Source: Pseudoalteromonas holothuriae (GTDB lineage: Bacteria; Pseudomonadota; Gammaproteobacteria; Enterobacterales; Alteromonadaceae). Taken from it: a stretch of DNA of 64,000 nt. The stretch covers positions 124,001 through 188,000 of the forward strand of contig NZ_CAMAPC010000003.1 of NCBI RefSeq assembly GCF_945859825.1. Reading direction: 5' to 3'. Shown piece by piece: positions 1-9,987 of the stretch (position 1 is its first letter; every line of letters starts with the position of its first letter). Under the pieces are notes generated by a model, which saw only the letters and a program-made list of their open reading frames with translations, did no database searches and had not been told where the DNA came from. The position numbers and the translations under genes are program-made.

Positions 1-2
1 GT

Positions 3-203
3 TCAGACTTTATGAAAAAAAGTAATATGGTGTTGCTAGGTATGCAACTTATCGCTCGTGGGTATTATGATTACCATGACCTTACCTTTTTCTATCAAGT
101 TGGGGCCTGGACCTGTAACTTTATAGCAGTTGGTGCCCTGTGCACTTACCCTATCCGCTCCCTCAAGGAACACTTTAAACAAAGGCGCGCTGCCGCTGAG
201 TAG
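3..203 (+). CDS. Unrecognised small or partial membrane protein (3' end)
   Basis: The frame is open from the window edge to the stop at 201-203. An ATG at 12 would give 63 residues, but no ribosome-binding site is visible in the 11 bases before it. The gene therefore probably starts outside the window and this is its C-terminal part. The segment has a hydrophobic stretch (FYQVGAWTCNFIAVGALCTY) followed by a basic tail (KEHFKQRR), as expected for a last membrane helix with a cytoplasmic end. A strong terminator follows 35 bases later, so this is the end of a transcript. I do not recognise the family and give no function. Confidence 0.4.
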   Translation, partial: SDFMKKSNMVLLGMQLIARGYYDYHDLTFFYQVGAWTCNFIAVGALCTYPIRSLKEHFKQRRAAAE

Positions 204-235
204 TACTGTTTTCAAAACTAAAATTTCATTCATGC

Positions 236-265
236 AAAATGGCGACTTTCAGTCGCCATTTTTAT
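236..265 (+). terminator. Rho-independent terminator
   Basis: ATGGCGACT-TTC-AGTCGCCAT is a perfect 9-bp stem with a 3-base loop, preceded by AAAA and followed by TTTTATT. It ends the transcript of the gene at the left edge and insulates the dehydrogenase gene at 487. Confidence 0.85.
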
Positions 266-486
266 TGACCGTATATTTGAGCATGCCAATAAATTCATTT
301 TGAGCTTTGGTTCACCAAGCACTTCACTCCTACTCATGTATTCAATAGCCGCTTAAAAGTAAAAACAATTTCAGTTGTTAAAAAAGTGTACTTTTTACAT
401 ATTCACTCAACGCAAACCGTGACATTTTTATATAGAACACGTTAGGCTATCAGTACTTATCTATTTATTTACATTGAGCGCACACG

Positions 487-1638
487 ATGAAAAAACTAAA
501 TAACAAGATAGCGTTAGCCTTATTTTGTATCTCTTCTTTCGCTAATGCAGCTTTAGAGCAAGCAATCCCACTTGCCCAGAGCGCTGATAAATACAGCCTT
601 GAATTGTTAACTAAAGGCATACAAATTCCTTGGGGCATGGTCTGGCTCAACGATAATGAATTGCTAGTTACCGACAGAGCGGGCAAGTTGCGATTAATTA
701 AAAATGGTAAGTTACTTGAGCAGCACATCGAAGGGTTGCCAAAATTACACGCAAAACGTCAAGGCGGTTTGTTAGATGTGGAGCTCGACCAAAATTTTGC
801 AAGTAATGGCTGGATTTATTTTTCTTATTCGGGTTATGAAGGCGATGAAAGTGGCAATAACACATCAATAATGCGCGCTCGACTTAACAATATGAAACTA
901 ATAGATAAACAAGTGTTATTTGATGGCTTTCCAAATACCCAAAAGTCTCATCACTATGGCTCACGGATTGAGTTTGATAAACAAGGTTATCTGTATTTTT
1001 CAATCGGAGATCGCGGTAATCGAGATGAGTACCCACAACGTTTAGATAATGATGCGGGCAAAATTCATCGCATCAAGCCAGATGGTAGCATTCCTAATAG
1101 CAACCCATTTGCTAACCAACAAAATGCTCGAAAAAGCATTTATTCATTCGGGCACCGCAATCCTCAGGGAATGGCAATGCATCCAAAAACGGGGGATATT
1201 TGGACTCATGAACATGGACCTCGCGGCGGAGATGAAATTAACATCATCAAAGCAGGCGCAAATTATGGCTGGCCAATCATCACTTATGGTATCAATTACA
1301 ACGGTTCAAAAATCACCGACGAAACCACACGAAAAGGCATGCAACAACCTCTCTGGACATGGACCCCTTCTATAGCGCCTTCTGGCATGGCGTTTGTTAC
1401 CAGCGATACATACCCACAGTGGCAGGGTCATTTAGTTGTAGGCTCTATGAAGTTTGCCCATCTGGTATTAGTAAAGCTTGATGGTGACAAGGTGGTAGGT
1501 CACAGTAAATTGTTCGAGGGAGCTGGCAGAGTGCGTAGCATTGCAACCCACCCCAATGGCGATCTCTATTTAGGTATAGATGGCAGTGGAATTTACAAAA
1601 TTGTACCAAAAGCGGCACAAAAAAACATCGCACAATAA
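487..1638 (+). CDS. PQQ-dependent aldose sugar dehydrogenase (GSDH/YliI family)
   Basis: This 383-residue secreted protein has a signal peptide (MKKLNNKIALALFCISSFANA). The family is a six-bladed beta-propeller that oxidises aldoses in the periplasm with PQQ as cofactor. The family blocks are present: IPWGMVWL near residue 48, HHYGSRIEFDKQGYLYFSIGD around residues 156-176, GHRNPQGMAMHP and HEHGPRGGDEIN around 220-250. The length matches E. coli YliI (about 370 residues). The ATG at 487 is followed directly by the signal peptide, which supports the start. No PQQ synthesis gene lies in the window, so the cofactor would be made elsewhere or taken up. It stands alone between the terminator at 236-265 and the chemoreceptor gene. 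Substrate cannot be told from sequence. Confidence 0.88.
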   Translation: MKKLNNKIALALFCISSFANAALEQAIPLAQSADKYSLELLTKGIQIPWGMVWLNDNELLVTDRAGKLRLIKNGKLLEQHIEGLPKLHAKRQGGLLDVELDQNFASNGWIYFSYSGYEGDESGNNTSIMRARLNNMKLIDKQVLFDGFPNTQKSHHYGSRIEFDKQGYLYFSIGDRGNRDEYPQRLDNDAGKIHRIKPDGSIPNSNPFANQQNARKSIYSFGHRNPQGMAMHPKTGDIWTHEHGPRGGDEINIIKAGANYGWPIITYGINYNGSKITDETTRKGMQQPLWTWTPSIAPSGMAFVTSDTYPQWQGHLVVGSMKFAHLVLVKLDGDKVVGHSKLFEGAGRVRSIATHPNGDLYLGIDGSGIYKIVPKAAQKNIAQ

Positions 1639-1832
1639 AGATGTCAGCTGCATAAAAATAAAATTCGCTTTGCCAATTCAAACACTGATGTGGCCAATTA
1701 GTTGAGTGTGCATTCACTCTAATTATGCTTATTGATGTCGCAAAGCGATTGTTCTAATTAGTTATATCTAATTGTGTTCGCTGGGTTTAGCACTACACTT
1801 TACTACACTGTGCTCATTAGGGAGTTAATATA

Positions 1833-3476
1833 ATGTTGGATTTTTTATCACAAATGACCGTTAAAAGTCGTTTAACTTTAGGCTTTGGTTTTATACTGGC
1901 CTTGCTAGTGTTACTGACGATTCAAGGGATCCAAAAAGTTAATTTTATTGACCGAACATTAAGTGAAATTACAGATGTTAACTCGGTAAAACAGCGCTAT
2001 GCCATTAATTATCGTGGTAGTGTTCACGACAGAGCGATTGCCATTCGAGATATTGCTATAGCCAGTAATACTTCGCAAATTAGTGAATTTGTTGAGGAAA
2101 TAAAAGAGTTAGAAGCATTTTACCGCCAGTCAGAAAACAAAATGGATCAGATGCTAAGTAATGGCACTCACTTCACAAGCCAAGAACGTAACATCCTTTC
2201 AAAAATAGATAAAATACAAAGCAGAACACTTCCACTGGTTAAGCAAATTATTACTGAAAAGCGTGCTGGTGAGGACGTGTCGCAACGCGTATTAAATGAT
2301 GCTAGGCCCGCATTTATTGACTGGCTAAACACTATTAATGAATTTATCGACTTTCAAGAGAATCAAAACCAAACAGCCACCCCAGAAGCACGAGCCGTTG
2401 CTGGCGGTTTTCAAAACTGGATGTTAATTTTAAGTGCTATTGCATTGGCTGCTTCTATATTTGTAGGTGTATTAATTGAAAGAAGCTTGCGCGCAGCACT
2501 CGGTGGTGAACCATTTGAAGCGCAGACAGCGATAAATACTACCGCTAGTGGCAACTTAACACAGCCAATTAACTCTCGCTACCCAAACAGTATTATTGGT
2601 GCAATTGCTAACATGAATATAAAAATCACCAGTATTGTTAGCAACATAATCACCGCTTCCAATAGCGTTGCAACTCAGGTTGAACACGTATCTAAAGGGT
2701 CTAAATCAGTACTTAATGCGGCACAAAGTCAGGCGCAATTAACCTCTCAAACAGCCTTTAAGCTCAATGAAATGCGAGAAAGTATCGACCAAGTATCGCA
2801 AATTGCACACCATACTGAAGAGAACTCTGGACTCACTGCAAAATATGCAGAACAAGGTCGCACAGTAGTAGATGCAACCGCCACCGAAATGGAAAAAATA
2901 TCGCAAACCGTGAATACCACGGTCGAGCAAATAAGAAAGCTTGAAGATAACACCAAACAAATTGGTGGCATTATTAATGTGATCAGTGGTATTTCTGAGC
3001 AAACCAATTTACTTGCTTTGAACGCAGCCATTGAAGCAGCAAGAGCAGGTGAAACTGGCAGAGGCTTTGCAGTAGTAGCAGATGAAGTTCGCCAATTAGC
3101 ACAGCGCACCGGTGAGGCTACATCACAAATTGAGTCAATGATAAATGATGTGCAAGCGCAAACTATTGCCTCTGTAAATGCAATGGAAACCGTTCAGCCA
3201 CAAGTTGAAAGTGGTAAAGAAAAAACAGAAAAAGCAACAGAGCTGCTCTTAAGTATCGAAAAACAAGCAAGTGATTCATTAAATAGAGTGAAAGAGGTTG
3301 CAAAAGCCTCTGCTGGTCAAGTCTCGGTGATCAGTGATATCAACACAACAATGGAACAAATTGCAGCAATGTCTGAAGATTTCATCGACTCAATGCATCA
3401 AAACGATTCATCGACCAACACATTGGCCGACCTTTCGAGCAAGTTAAAGCAAGATATTTCATTTTTTAAAATTTAG
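1833..3476 (+). CDS. Methyl-accepting chemotaxis protein
   Basis: A 547-residue transmembrane chemoreceptor. TM1 lies at about residues 10-32 and TM2 at 196-215. The periplasmic part between them is about 160 residues and looks like a helical 4HB-type sensor. A HAMP-like linker and a long coiled signalling domain follow. The conserved hairpin tip is clear at about residues 386-424 ([19 protein letters not shown], then [15 protein letters not shown]). This tip contacts CheA and CheW. No C-terminal CheR/CheB tether pentapeptide is present. GGGAG-like purine runs before the ATG (AGGGAG, about 10 bases upstream) support the start. The gene is monocistronic, ending at the bidirectional hairpin 3530-3570. 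The ligand is unknown. Confidence 0.93.
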   Translation: MLDFLSQMTVKSRLTLGFGFILALLVLLTIQGIQKVNFIDRTLSEITDVNSVKQRYAINYRGSVHDRAIAIRDIAIASNTSQISEFVEEIKELEAFYRQSENKMDQMLSNGTHFTSQERNILSKIDKIQSRTLPLVKQIITEKRAGEDVSQRVLNDARPAFIDWLNTINEFIDFQENQNQTATPEARAVAGGFQNWMLILSAIALAASIFVGVLIERSLRAALGGEPFEAQTAINTTASGNLTQPINSRYPNSIIGAIANMNIKITSIVSNIITASNSVATQVEHVSKGSKSVLNAAQSQAQLTSQTAFKLNEMRESIDQVSQIAHHTEENSGLTAKYAEQGRTVVDATATEMEKISQTVNTTVEQIRKLEDNTKQIGGIINVISGISEQTNLLALNAAIEAARAGETGRGFAVVADEVRQLAQRTGEATSQIESMINDVQAQTIASVNAMETVQPQVESGKEKTEKATELLLSIEKQASDSLNRVKEVAKASAGQVSVISDINTTMEQIAAMSEDFIDSMHQNDSSTNTLADLSSKLKQDISFFKI

Positions 3477-3529
3477 TCGGGCTGTAATGCGAGCCGCTAC
3501 GCTGGAATTTATTAAACTAGTTGATAGCC

Positions 3530-3570
3530 TTAATGTGGCAGAAATCTCAATGGTATCTCTGCCACATTAA
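3530..3570. terminator. Bidirectional hairpin between convergent genes
   Basis: TTAATGTGGCAGA and TCTGCCACATTAA form a perfect 13-bp stem with a 15-base loop. It lies between the ends of the chemoreceptor (+) and the esterase (-). There is no long T-run directly after it (AGCAGCTTTT), so it may end or stabilise both transcripts. Confidence 0.65.
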
Positions 3571-3596
3571 AGCAGCTTTTACATATTATCTGCTTA

Positions 3597-4667
3597 TCAA
3601 AACACTTTGTTAGTTTTAATAAAGTTCACTAACTGAACAGCAATATCTTGATGCTCTTGCTCTGTTGGGTGCCAAGTACAACCACTTAACGCCGAATTAA
3701 AAGTGTGGCTGTAGAGCTCATTTTGGCCTTGAGCAGACAGCAACTCAATTGCTTTGTTTGTTGCGGGTATTATCAAGTCATATGGGTAGGCAGGGCGCGG
3801 CATAAAAACAATGGGTTGTGCCGGGTAGCGTGCACGTACTGTGGCTACAAACTCAACCATCCGTTTTACCCATGCGGTTTTTACTTGTTGGATATCTTGC
3901 CATGGCTCATGTGCTTGCGGGTCAGTACTAAAATCATTGGTGCCAACTTCTATTACAATTAAATTAGGGAAGCGGTCTTCAAATGTACGACTGTCTTGAA
4001 ATAATGCACCCGCTTTATCAAAATAATAGGTGAGATCATGGTGCGCTTGATTACCACTCCAGTTGCGAATAAGGCCAAGTCCAGAGACTGATACTTGAGT
4101 ATACGTTGCACCTAACATCTGTGAGCTGACATACGGAAACGCCAAGCGCGCATTGCTGGTTTGTAACACTTCTTGCCAAGTACATTCTCGTTTATTTGAC
4201 TCACTACCAAAACCTGCACTAATCGAGTCACCAATAAACAAAATATGCTTTTGCGACTGCCAAATACCCTCTATGCTGCCGTCAACATCAAAGCGATGTA
4301 TTTCACTAAAGTTATTCGTATCTTCTGAGCGTTTTACTACTTCAATTTCAACGCTAACCTCTTTTGACTGACTAAATAACTCAAACATTTTAGGCTCTGC
4401 ACTATAATCTGTGATTATTTTTTTATGAAGCTTGCCATCAACTAATACGTCAAATTGATTACCAAAACCAACGAGCGTTACGTGTAAGCTTTTACCTGTT
4501 AATTTTGTTTTAAAGCTGCTTCCTGGCCAGTTAATACTCACTAGCCCTTGCTCGTATTGTTTAACAACCCGCCCTTCGTACACAATGGCATGATCAGTTG
4601 CAGGGACACTGCTTGCAAACGACGCTGTACTTATCAAAGCACAAAAAAATAAAACGAGTTTATACAT
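3597..4667 (-). CDS. SGNH-fold carbohydrate esterase, CE2-like
   Basis: This 356-residue secreted esterase has an N-terminal signal peptide (cleavage near FASS). Residues about 25-135 look like the beta-sandwich jelly roll typical of CE2 enzymes, and residues about 140-356 are an SGNH hydrolase domain. Key blocks are FIGDSISAGFG with the nucleophile serine at about 148, GTNDF near 242, and WHPT near 334 carrying the catalytic histidine. CE2 members remove acetyl groups from plant or algal polysaccharides. The assignment to CE2 rather than another SGNH family comes from the domain order. An inverted repeat (TGTTGTAT/ATACAACA) brackets the ribosome-binding site. No polysaccharide lyase or glycosidase is adjacent. 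Confidence 0.82.
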   Translation of the reverse strand: MYKLVLFFCALISTASFASSVPATDHAIVYEGRVVKQYEQGLVSINWPGSSFKTKLTGKSLHVTLVGFGNQFDVLVDGKLHKKIITDYSAEPKMFELFSQSKEVSVEIEVVKRSEDTNNFSEIHRFDVDGSIEGIWQSQKHILFIGDSISAGFGSESNKRECTWQEVLQTSNARLAFPYVSSQMLGATYTQVSVSGLGLIRNWSGNQAHHDLTYYFDKAGALFQDSRTFEDRFPNLIVIEVGTNDFSTDPQAHEPWQDIQQVKTAWVKRMVEFVATVRARYPAQPIVFMPRPAYPYDLIIPATNKAIELLSAQGQNELYSHTFNSALSGCTWHPTEQEHQDIAVQLVNFIKTNKVF

Positions 4668-4701
4668 GTTGTATGTTCCTTTATTGATTAAAAATACAAC
4701 A
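4667..4701 (-). promoter_or_regulatory. Inverted repeat around the esterase ribosome-binding site
   Basis: On the minus strand the leader reads TGTTGTAT, 19 bases containing AAAGGAA, then ATACAACA ending at the start codon. The 8-bp arms are perfect. A hairpin would put the Shine-Dalgarno sequence in its loop, or the repeat could be an operator. Neither role is shown. Confidence 0.35.
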
Positions 4702-4939
4702 TAAAATTAACTTATGAACGAAGCAATGGAGTTTTCTTCATGTTAACTGTATGGTAATTTAAAAAAGGTACATATTAAAAAATTAATGCATGCAAACGTA
4801 GCAACACTTTTTGTTTCGCCTTCAAAAGATGCATTAAATATAAGAAAACCACCTCACCAGAAAGCTCAGCACTGAAATCAATAGTCACAAGAGTACCTCT
4901 TTAAAAAATACTCTCCTTTATCACTGTTAGAATTAACAA

Positions 4940-6400
4940 TTATTGTTTTAAACTTAAATCAGGAAGCGGTAGCTCAATTGTGCTCTGATCTACCTTCTCA
5001 TTTGCTAAAAAAGCTTTCATTCTAGCAAGCACCTCTTCAGATGACGTAAATAAGTTATGCCCCGCATACTTTACTTTTACTTGGATTAAGTTTGATAGCC
5101 CACGGACTGCCTCTAGCTGTTCTTGAGGATATGTTCTGCCATCGAGCGTTCCGGTCAAAAGTAATGTAGGTACGCTACTTTTCGGTGCTTGTCTAAATTC
5201 ATCCCCAAGGTCTAGGCCTGATGAAAACTCATTGAGCATTGGCATTGGGTAATTCAACATATCTCCAAGCAACGAATCTTTAGCTTGTTGATTAAAAAGC
5301 TTAAGTTTACTACTGGTGATACCTGAAGCAACATCCATTACTAATGGCATTAATTTAAAACTTAACGTTTCATCTTTAAATATACCACGCTGTAAAATAC
5401 CCATTAATAAGTCAGTGTTATCTTTTTCTATCTCAAGATACATATGAACTAACATCGATAAATACTGATTGGGATCGGCTATCATCATACTTGCAAGCAT
5501 TCTCATATGATGTTTTTGAAAAAGTATGTTCGTTTTAGAGCCATCTCTACTCGGTATTGTTAGCATGATGGGTGATTTTTCCAACTTACTATGTACCCGC
5601 TTCATTAATGCTGTTAGGTCTGGTACAGTGCTTTTAAGTGCTTGTTGATCGATAACTTCTTGTACATTTTTAAAGTACTGATCGGTCATTGCAGGTAACT
5701 TAACGGTTTGATTCAAACCCTCAGCACTTGCAATGATCACCTTGTCTAACTTGTTTTCAAACAGTTTTATTGCTGCTAGAGCAAGGTGGCTACCATAAGA
5801 GATCCCCCATAGCGACACCTTATCGGCTTGTAAATGCACTCGTAAGCTATCAATATCATACGCATTTTGAATAGTATTATAAGCACTGGTATCAATACCT
5901 TGTGACTCCCATAGCCTCAAGCACTCATTGGCAGCTGAAGTGTATTTAGATTTAAAATCACGCTTGTTTAACCGTTCGTCAAGTGGAATTTTCACACTGG
6001 ATGAACATGTTTGTGGTTGCTCAGATCTCCCTGTGCCTCTTTGTTCAAACGCGATTACATCACCATATTCTCTCAATGCCATAAACAAAGGAAAACGACG
6101 CCACTTAGCCGTTGCAATACCTGATCCTCCCGGACCACCAGACAAATAAACGATAGGTGATCTTTTACTTTTACCTGTAGCAGTAAATCGTACATAGTTT
6201 ATTCTAATCATGCGGCTGTTTGGGCTATTGCGGTTTTCAGGCACCATAAGGTGACCTTCAATAGCATCTGTTTTTTCACCACTATTAGTGACAAACTCAA
6301 TTTTCTGCTCATTTTTAAGTAATGGCGACTCAGCAAATACATTTGTTTGCATAGTAAATGTACTTAAACATCCAACCAGTGTTATTGTTTTTATTTTCAT
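4940..6400 (-). CDS. Secreted alpha/beta hydrolase, TAP-like C-terminal domain (tripeptidyl/prolyl aminopeptidase type)
   Basis: About 486 residues from the ATG at 6400. That start is chosen because GAGGAG lies 7 bases upstream and a signal peptide follows (MKIKTITLVGCLSTFTMQTN). An upstream in-frame ATG at 6499 would put 33 charged residues before the signal. Motifs include the oxyanion-hole block GGPGGSG, the nucleophile elbow GISYG, and a C-terminal TAP-like domain with LLLTGTLDGRTYP and AGHNLF carrying the acid and histidine. Family members remove short peptides or single residues from peptide N-termini outside the cytoplasm. It is transcribed divergently from the 7-TM LytTR regulator at 6547, which suggests that regulator controls it. 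Confidence 0.85.
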   Translation of the reverse strand: MKIKTITLVGCLSTFTMQTNVFAESPLLKNEQKIEFVTNSGEKTDAIEGHLMVPENRNSPNSRMIRINYVRFTATGKSKRSPIVYLSGGPGGSGIATAKWRRFPLFMALREYGDVIAFEQRGTGRSEQPQTCSSSVKIPLDERLNKRDFKSKYTSAANECLRLWESQGIDTSAYNTIQNAYDIDSLRVHLQADKVSLWGISYGSHLALAAIKLFENKLDKVIIASAEGLNQTVKLPAMTDQYFKNVQEVIDQQALKSTVPDLTALMKRVHSKLEKSPIMLTIPSRDGSKTNILFQKHHMRMLASMMIADPNQYLSMLVHMYLEIEKDNTDLLMGILQRGIFKDETLSFKLMPLVMDVASGITSSKLKLFNQQAKDSLLGDMLNYPMPMLNEFSSGLDLGDEFRQAPKSSVPTLLLTGTLDGRTYPQEQLEAVRGLSNLIQVKVKYAGHNLFTSSEEVLARMKAFLANEKVDQSTIELPLPDLSLKQ

Positions 6401-6499
6401 CTGTAACTCCTCAATTAACGTACTATGCAATTGAGCATTAAGTTCTTTTTCAGCACTAGCAATATTCTTTAAAAGGTTTAAAAGCACTGACTTACACAT

Positions 6500-6529
6500 T
6501 AAACGGTAGTAATATTTCGCTAAACGGTA
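6500..6529. promoter_or_regulatory. Two 9-bp direct repeats with 21-bp period: candidate LytTR binding site
   Basis: TAAACGGTA occurs at 6500-6508 and again at 6521-6529. Read on the minus strand, ACCGTTTAA resembles the published LytTR consensus [TA][AC][CA]GTTN[AG][TG] except at the last base. A 21-bp period is what AgrA/LytTR dimers use. The site ends 17 bp before the start codon of a gene encoding a LytTR domain and faces the divergent peptidase gene. Confidence 0.6.
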
Positions 6530-6546
6530 TTTAGGAAACCCATCAA

Positions 6547-8115
6547 ATGATTAAATTCACACCGATGTATTGGGCGCTTTTTATGGTGTTTTGTGGTTTT
6601 TCTTCCTTTTGCAAAGCACAAAACACGTTGATATTTTTACCCTATGATCATTTCGCTACCGTTTGCCAATTTAAAACGGTATATAACTCCCCTCCCACAT
6701 TTGACTCACCTTATTGCAAACAACAAGCCTTACGAGAAATAAATCCTCAGCTAAAAAATATTTGGATTAAAATCGAGTTTGATTTACCAAACAGGGGGAA
6801 AGAACTCAAAGCTCTTAATGGGTTTTATATCTCAGGTAAAGCAGCTAGTGCAGTTTATTTAAACAAACATTTCCTTGGTTTAAATGGTTTTCCCGGCGTT
6901 GCGAATTCTCATACCCAAGTCTCCGATGCCCCGACCTTGCAAGAAAAAGCTGGAAAAATGGACAGTGTTTTCTTCATACCTTACCACTTGCTTAGACCCT
7001 CAAAAAATGAGCTAGTCATTCATTTATCGGGCCATCACAGTCTTATTACGCTTGATAATCCAATGCATATCTTTGCTTTAGGACAATATGGTTCGCCCAA
7101 ACGTTTTATACAGCACTATAGTGAGTTTGGGCTTATTTTAATTGGTGCGTTTTTAGTTGGCGTTTTATATTTTTTAGCCTTAAGTTTAGGCAACCAAGCG
7201 GTAGGTACTTATCGCATTTTTGCTGCTCTATGTTTTTTGGCTACATTACAATTAGGTGCAGAACTATCTCGAAAACTCATAGATTACACCTATCAATGGC
7301 ATGATATAAGGCTAATCGCAATTACCACTTTATCATTTATGTTTGGCATACTCATTTTGGTGTATAGCTCTAACAAACTAGCTGGCAAGCATGCGGTTCA
7401 TTGGATTTATTCAGGGATTATCGTTACCTCAATAACTTTAATTTTTGCACCTGGCTTTGACAACAAAACGACTATGGGTATTTTCAATCCTTTACTATTT
7501 AGCTTATTACAGCTTTTTTATTACTGGATAAAGAACAAAGACCCCAATATTCTACGCTGGTTGGTTGTTCAATTATTCGTTGCCATAACCATTGTGATTG
7601 ATGTCAGCAGTTTTCATGAGATAGCACACTTTGCGATCATTGGTATACTGGTTTGCTATTTGTTTATTCAACAAGCAAGCGAAGTTAAAAACAAACAACT
7701 GCAGTTGTATAAAGAGCAAACAAAGCTCGCAAAGCTTGAATATAAACTAGAACAAAATATTCAGGGTAAAACACCAAGTAAGCTAGAGATTTCCGTCGCA
7801 GGAAAAACAGACTATTTGAGCACTTCAAGCATTGCCTACTGTAAAGCAGCAAGAGACTATGTGGAATTACATTTAATAGATAAATCAGAAAAATTATACA
7901 GCGGTTCACTTAAGCAACTTGAAGAAACACTTCCTAAAACCTTTCTACGTGTTCACCGTTCATATTTAGTAAACCTTGATGAAGTTGTGTCGCTGTCATC
8001 CAATCAATTGCAAGAAGAAAACAACAATGAACTAACATTAAGCAATCATCAAAAAGTGCCGGTTAGCAGACGTTTATTACCAGCAGTTAAAAACACGCTT
8101 AAGCACTCGATATAA
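6547..8115 (+). CDS. 7-TM membrane receptor fused to a LytTR DNA-binding domain
   Basis: A 522-residue one-component membrane regulator. It has a signal peptide (to about residue 25) and a periplasmic domain of about 160 residues. About seven hydrophobic helices follow between residues 195 and 380 (for example GLILIGAFLVGVLYFLALSL), resembling the 7TMR-DISM module. A short coiled linker (QLQLYKEQTKLAKLEYKLEQ) leads to a LytTR domain at about residues 418-520 (YCKAARDYVELHL, FLRVHRSYLVNLD, VPVSRRLL). It would bind DNA while held in the inner membrane. The repeats at 6500-6529 are its likely target. This points to autoregulation, control of the divergent peptidase, or both. The signal is unknown. 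Confidence 0.85.
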   Translation: MIKFTPMYWALFMVFCGFSSFCKAQNTLIFLPYDHFATVCQFKTVYNSPPTFDSPYCKQQALREINPQLKNIWIKIEFDLPNRGKELKALNGFYISGKAASAVYLNKHFLGLNGFPGVANSHTQVSDAPTLQEKAGKMDSVFFIPYHLLRPSKNELVIHLSGHHSLITLDNPMHIFALGQYGSPKRFIQHYSEFGLILIGAFLVGVLYFLALSLGNQAVGTYRIFAALCFLATLQLGAELSRKLIDYTYQWHDIRLIAITTLSFMFGILILVYSSNKLAGKHAVHWIYSGIIVTSITLIFAPGFDNKTTMGIFNPLLFSLLQLFYYWIKNKDPNILRWLVVQLFVAITIVIDVSSFHEIAHFAIIGILVCYLFIQQASEVKNKQLQLYKEQTKLAKLEYKLEQNIQGKTPSKLEISVAGKTDYLSTSSIAYCKAARDYVELHLIDKSEKLYSGSLKQLEETLPKTFLRVHRSYLVNLDEVVSLSSNQLQEENNNELTLSNHQKVPVSRRLLPAVKNTLKHSI

Positions 8116-8255
8116 CCGTAACACTCCAACGCTGGGCATGATCAAAGTCGATTTATTAGACTCTCTCACGTATCCGAAGCTGAAATTATTTATGAACTAA
8201 ATCGTACTTATGTTGCCTACTATTATGATGCTACTAGATCCCTAGTTTATGAGAC

Positions 8256-8285
8256 AAAATGCCAAGGCTTGCCTTGGCATTTTTA
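8256..8285 (+). terminator. Rho-independent terminator after the LytTR regulator
   Basis: AAATGCCAAGGC-TT-GCCTTGGCATTT is a near-perfect palindrome followed by TTTTAC. It ends the plus-strand transcript of the regulator about 140 bases after its stop. Confidence 0.85.
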
Positions 8286-8301
8286 CGTTTGCAATAAATC
8301 A

Positions 8302-8332
8302 TAAAAAAGCCACCTCAATATTGAGGTGGCTT
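8302..8332 (-). terminator. Rho-independent terminator of ahpF
   Basis: GCCACCTCAA-TA-TTGAGGTGGC forms a 10-bp stem with AAAAAA on its plus-strand left side. On the minus strand this is a stem followed by TTTTTTAT. It lies 53 bases beyond the ahpF stop. Confidence 0.88.
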
Positions 8333-8384
8333 CGCATTGCTGGGTGTAGCCAGCTACCTAACAAGCTGGCATGCAATGATAAGG

Positions 8385-9959
8385 TTATGCTGCTTGCTCT
8401 TCATCTTGTTGTGCATGGCGAATAAGGTAATCAAATGCGCCCAAACTTGCCGTTGCACCAGAGCCCATGGCAATAATAATTTGTTTGAATGGCTCAGTCG
8501 TCGCATCACCAGCGGCGTAAACGCCAGGCAGTGAAGTTGCTCCTTTATTGTCTATATCAATTTCACCAAATTGGGTTAATGTAACGGCTGAGTCAGTTAA
8601 AAACTCTGTATTAGGCACCAAACCAATTTGCACAAATATGCCCGCAAGCGTTAATTCATTACTTTGCTGCGATACTCTATCGATATAGCGCAAACCAGTA
8701 ACACGGCTGACATTTCCCAGCACTTCTGTGGTTTGCGCATTTTTAATAATTGTAATGTTATTTAAGCTATTGGCTTTTTTAATCAGTACATCATCGGCGC
8801 GCAAAGTATCGGCAAACTCTAACACGGTGACGTGTTCAACAATGTTCGCTAAGTCTATGGCAGCCTCAATGCCAGAGTTACCTCCACCAATGACAGCAAC
8901 AGGCTTACCTTTAAACAATGGGCCATCGCAGTGTGGGCAATAGGCAACCCCTCGACCTTTATATTCTGCCTCTCCTGGCACGTTCATATTTCTCCAGCGC
9001 GCGCCTGTTGCCAAAATAACAGATCTGGCTTTAAGTGTTGCGCCACTTTCTAGCTCAACATTAATCAAATTATCTGTACTGAGCTTTGCAGCGCGCTGCC
9101 CAGCCATAACATCTACGTCATATTGCTTTACGTGTTCTTCTAATTGTGCAACTAACTTTGGGCCTTCAGTGGCTTTAACTGAAATAAAGTTCTCAATGCT
9201 CATGGTATCAGCCACTTGGCCGCCAAACCGCTCAGCGACAACGCCGGTATTTAGCCCTTTTCGCGCTGCATATACAGCCGCAGAGGCACCCGCGGGCCCA
9301 CCTCCTACCACTAATACATCGAATATGTCTTTTTCATTAAGCTTTTGAGCTTGTTTTGCAAACGCATTAACATCTACTTTATTTAAAATATCAGTGAGTG
9401 TTAGCGCACCTTGAGAAAATAGCTCGCCATTTAAATAAACAGCGGGAACCGCTAATACATTTCTCTCATTTACTTCATCTTGAAACAAAGCACCATCTAT
9501 CATAGTGGTTTTAATTTGTGGATTAAGCGCTGCCATTAAGTTCAAGGCTTGCACCACTTGCGGACAAGTTTGGCAACTCAAAGAAATATATATTTCAAAG
9601 CTTAAATCGCTACCCAGTGATTTTATTTGTACAATTTCATCTGCCGATGCTTTAGCTGAATGACCACCTGTTTGTAAAACAGCCAGCACCAAAGAAGTAA
9701 ATTCGTGACCCATAGGTACACCAGCAAATTGAATATCAGTGCTGCGCTCAGGTGAATGTACTCTCATACTGGGTTTGCGCACGCTGATATCTGGATTGTT
9801 TGATACAGTAATTAGCTTACTTAATGATGCTAAATCATTCGCTAAGTTTTCCAGCTCCTTTGACTTATTGCTGTCATCAAGTGCAATGACCAGCTCTACA
9901 GGGTCTTTTAAGGCGCTGAAATGGCTTTTAAGTTGGTTTTTAATATTTTGGTCTAACAT
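8385..9959 (-). CDS. ahpF: Alkyl hydroperoxide reductase subunit F
   Basis: A 524-residue flavoprotein that passes electrons from NAD(P)H to AhpC. Residues about 1-200 are the double thioredoxin-fold N-terminal domain with a redox CxxC (CQTC, about residues 129-132). Residues about 210-510 are a thioredoxin-reductase-like FAD/NAD domain with [20 protein letters not shown], the active disulphide CPHC in YCPHCDGP, and [14 protein letters not shown]. The C-terminus holds the FAD-binding GVYAAGDAT block. Length matches E. coli AhpF (521). It follows ahpC by 74 bases that contain a hairpin, so AhpF may be made at a lower level than AhpC. Confidence 0.97.
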   Translation of the reverse strand: MLDQNIKNQLKSHFSALKDPVELVIALDDSNKSKELENLANDLASLSKLITVSNNPDISVRKPSMRVHSPERSTDIQFAGVPMGHEFTSLVLAVLQTGGHSAKASADEIVQIKSLGSDLSFEIYISLSCQTCPQVVQALNLMAALNPQIKTTMIDGALFQDEVNERNVLAVPAVYLNGELFSQGALTLTDILNKVDVNAFAKQAQKLNEKDIFDVLVVGGGPAGASAAVYAARKGLNTGVVAERFGGQVADTMSIENFISVKATEGPKLVAQLEEHVKQYDVDVMAGQRAAKLSTDNLINVELESGATLKARSVILATGARWRNMNVPGEAEYKGRGVAYCPHCDGPLFKGKPVAVIGGGNSGIEAAIDLANIVEHVTVLEFADTLRADDVLIKKANSLNNITIIKNAQTTEVLGNVSRVTGLRYIDRVSQQSNELTLAGIFVQIGLVPNTEFLTDSAVTLTQFGEIDIDNKGATSLPGVYAAGDATTEPFKQIIIAMGSGATASLGAFDYLIRHAQQDEEQAA

Positions 9960-9987
9960 GATTGGTCATCCTCACAACAACAGTGAT

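Noticed and set aside
8122..8304. An open frame of 60 codons after the 7-TM LytTR gene, with a protein-like middle (SHVSEAEIIYELNRTYVAYY).
   Set aside because: It has no start codon, runs through a clear terminator and matches nothing I recognise.
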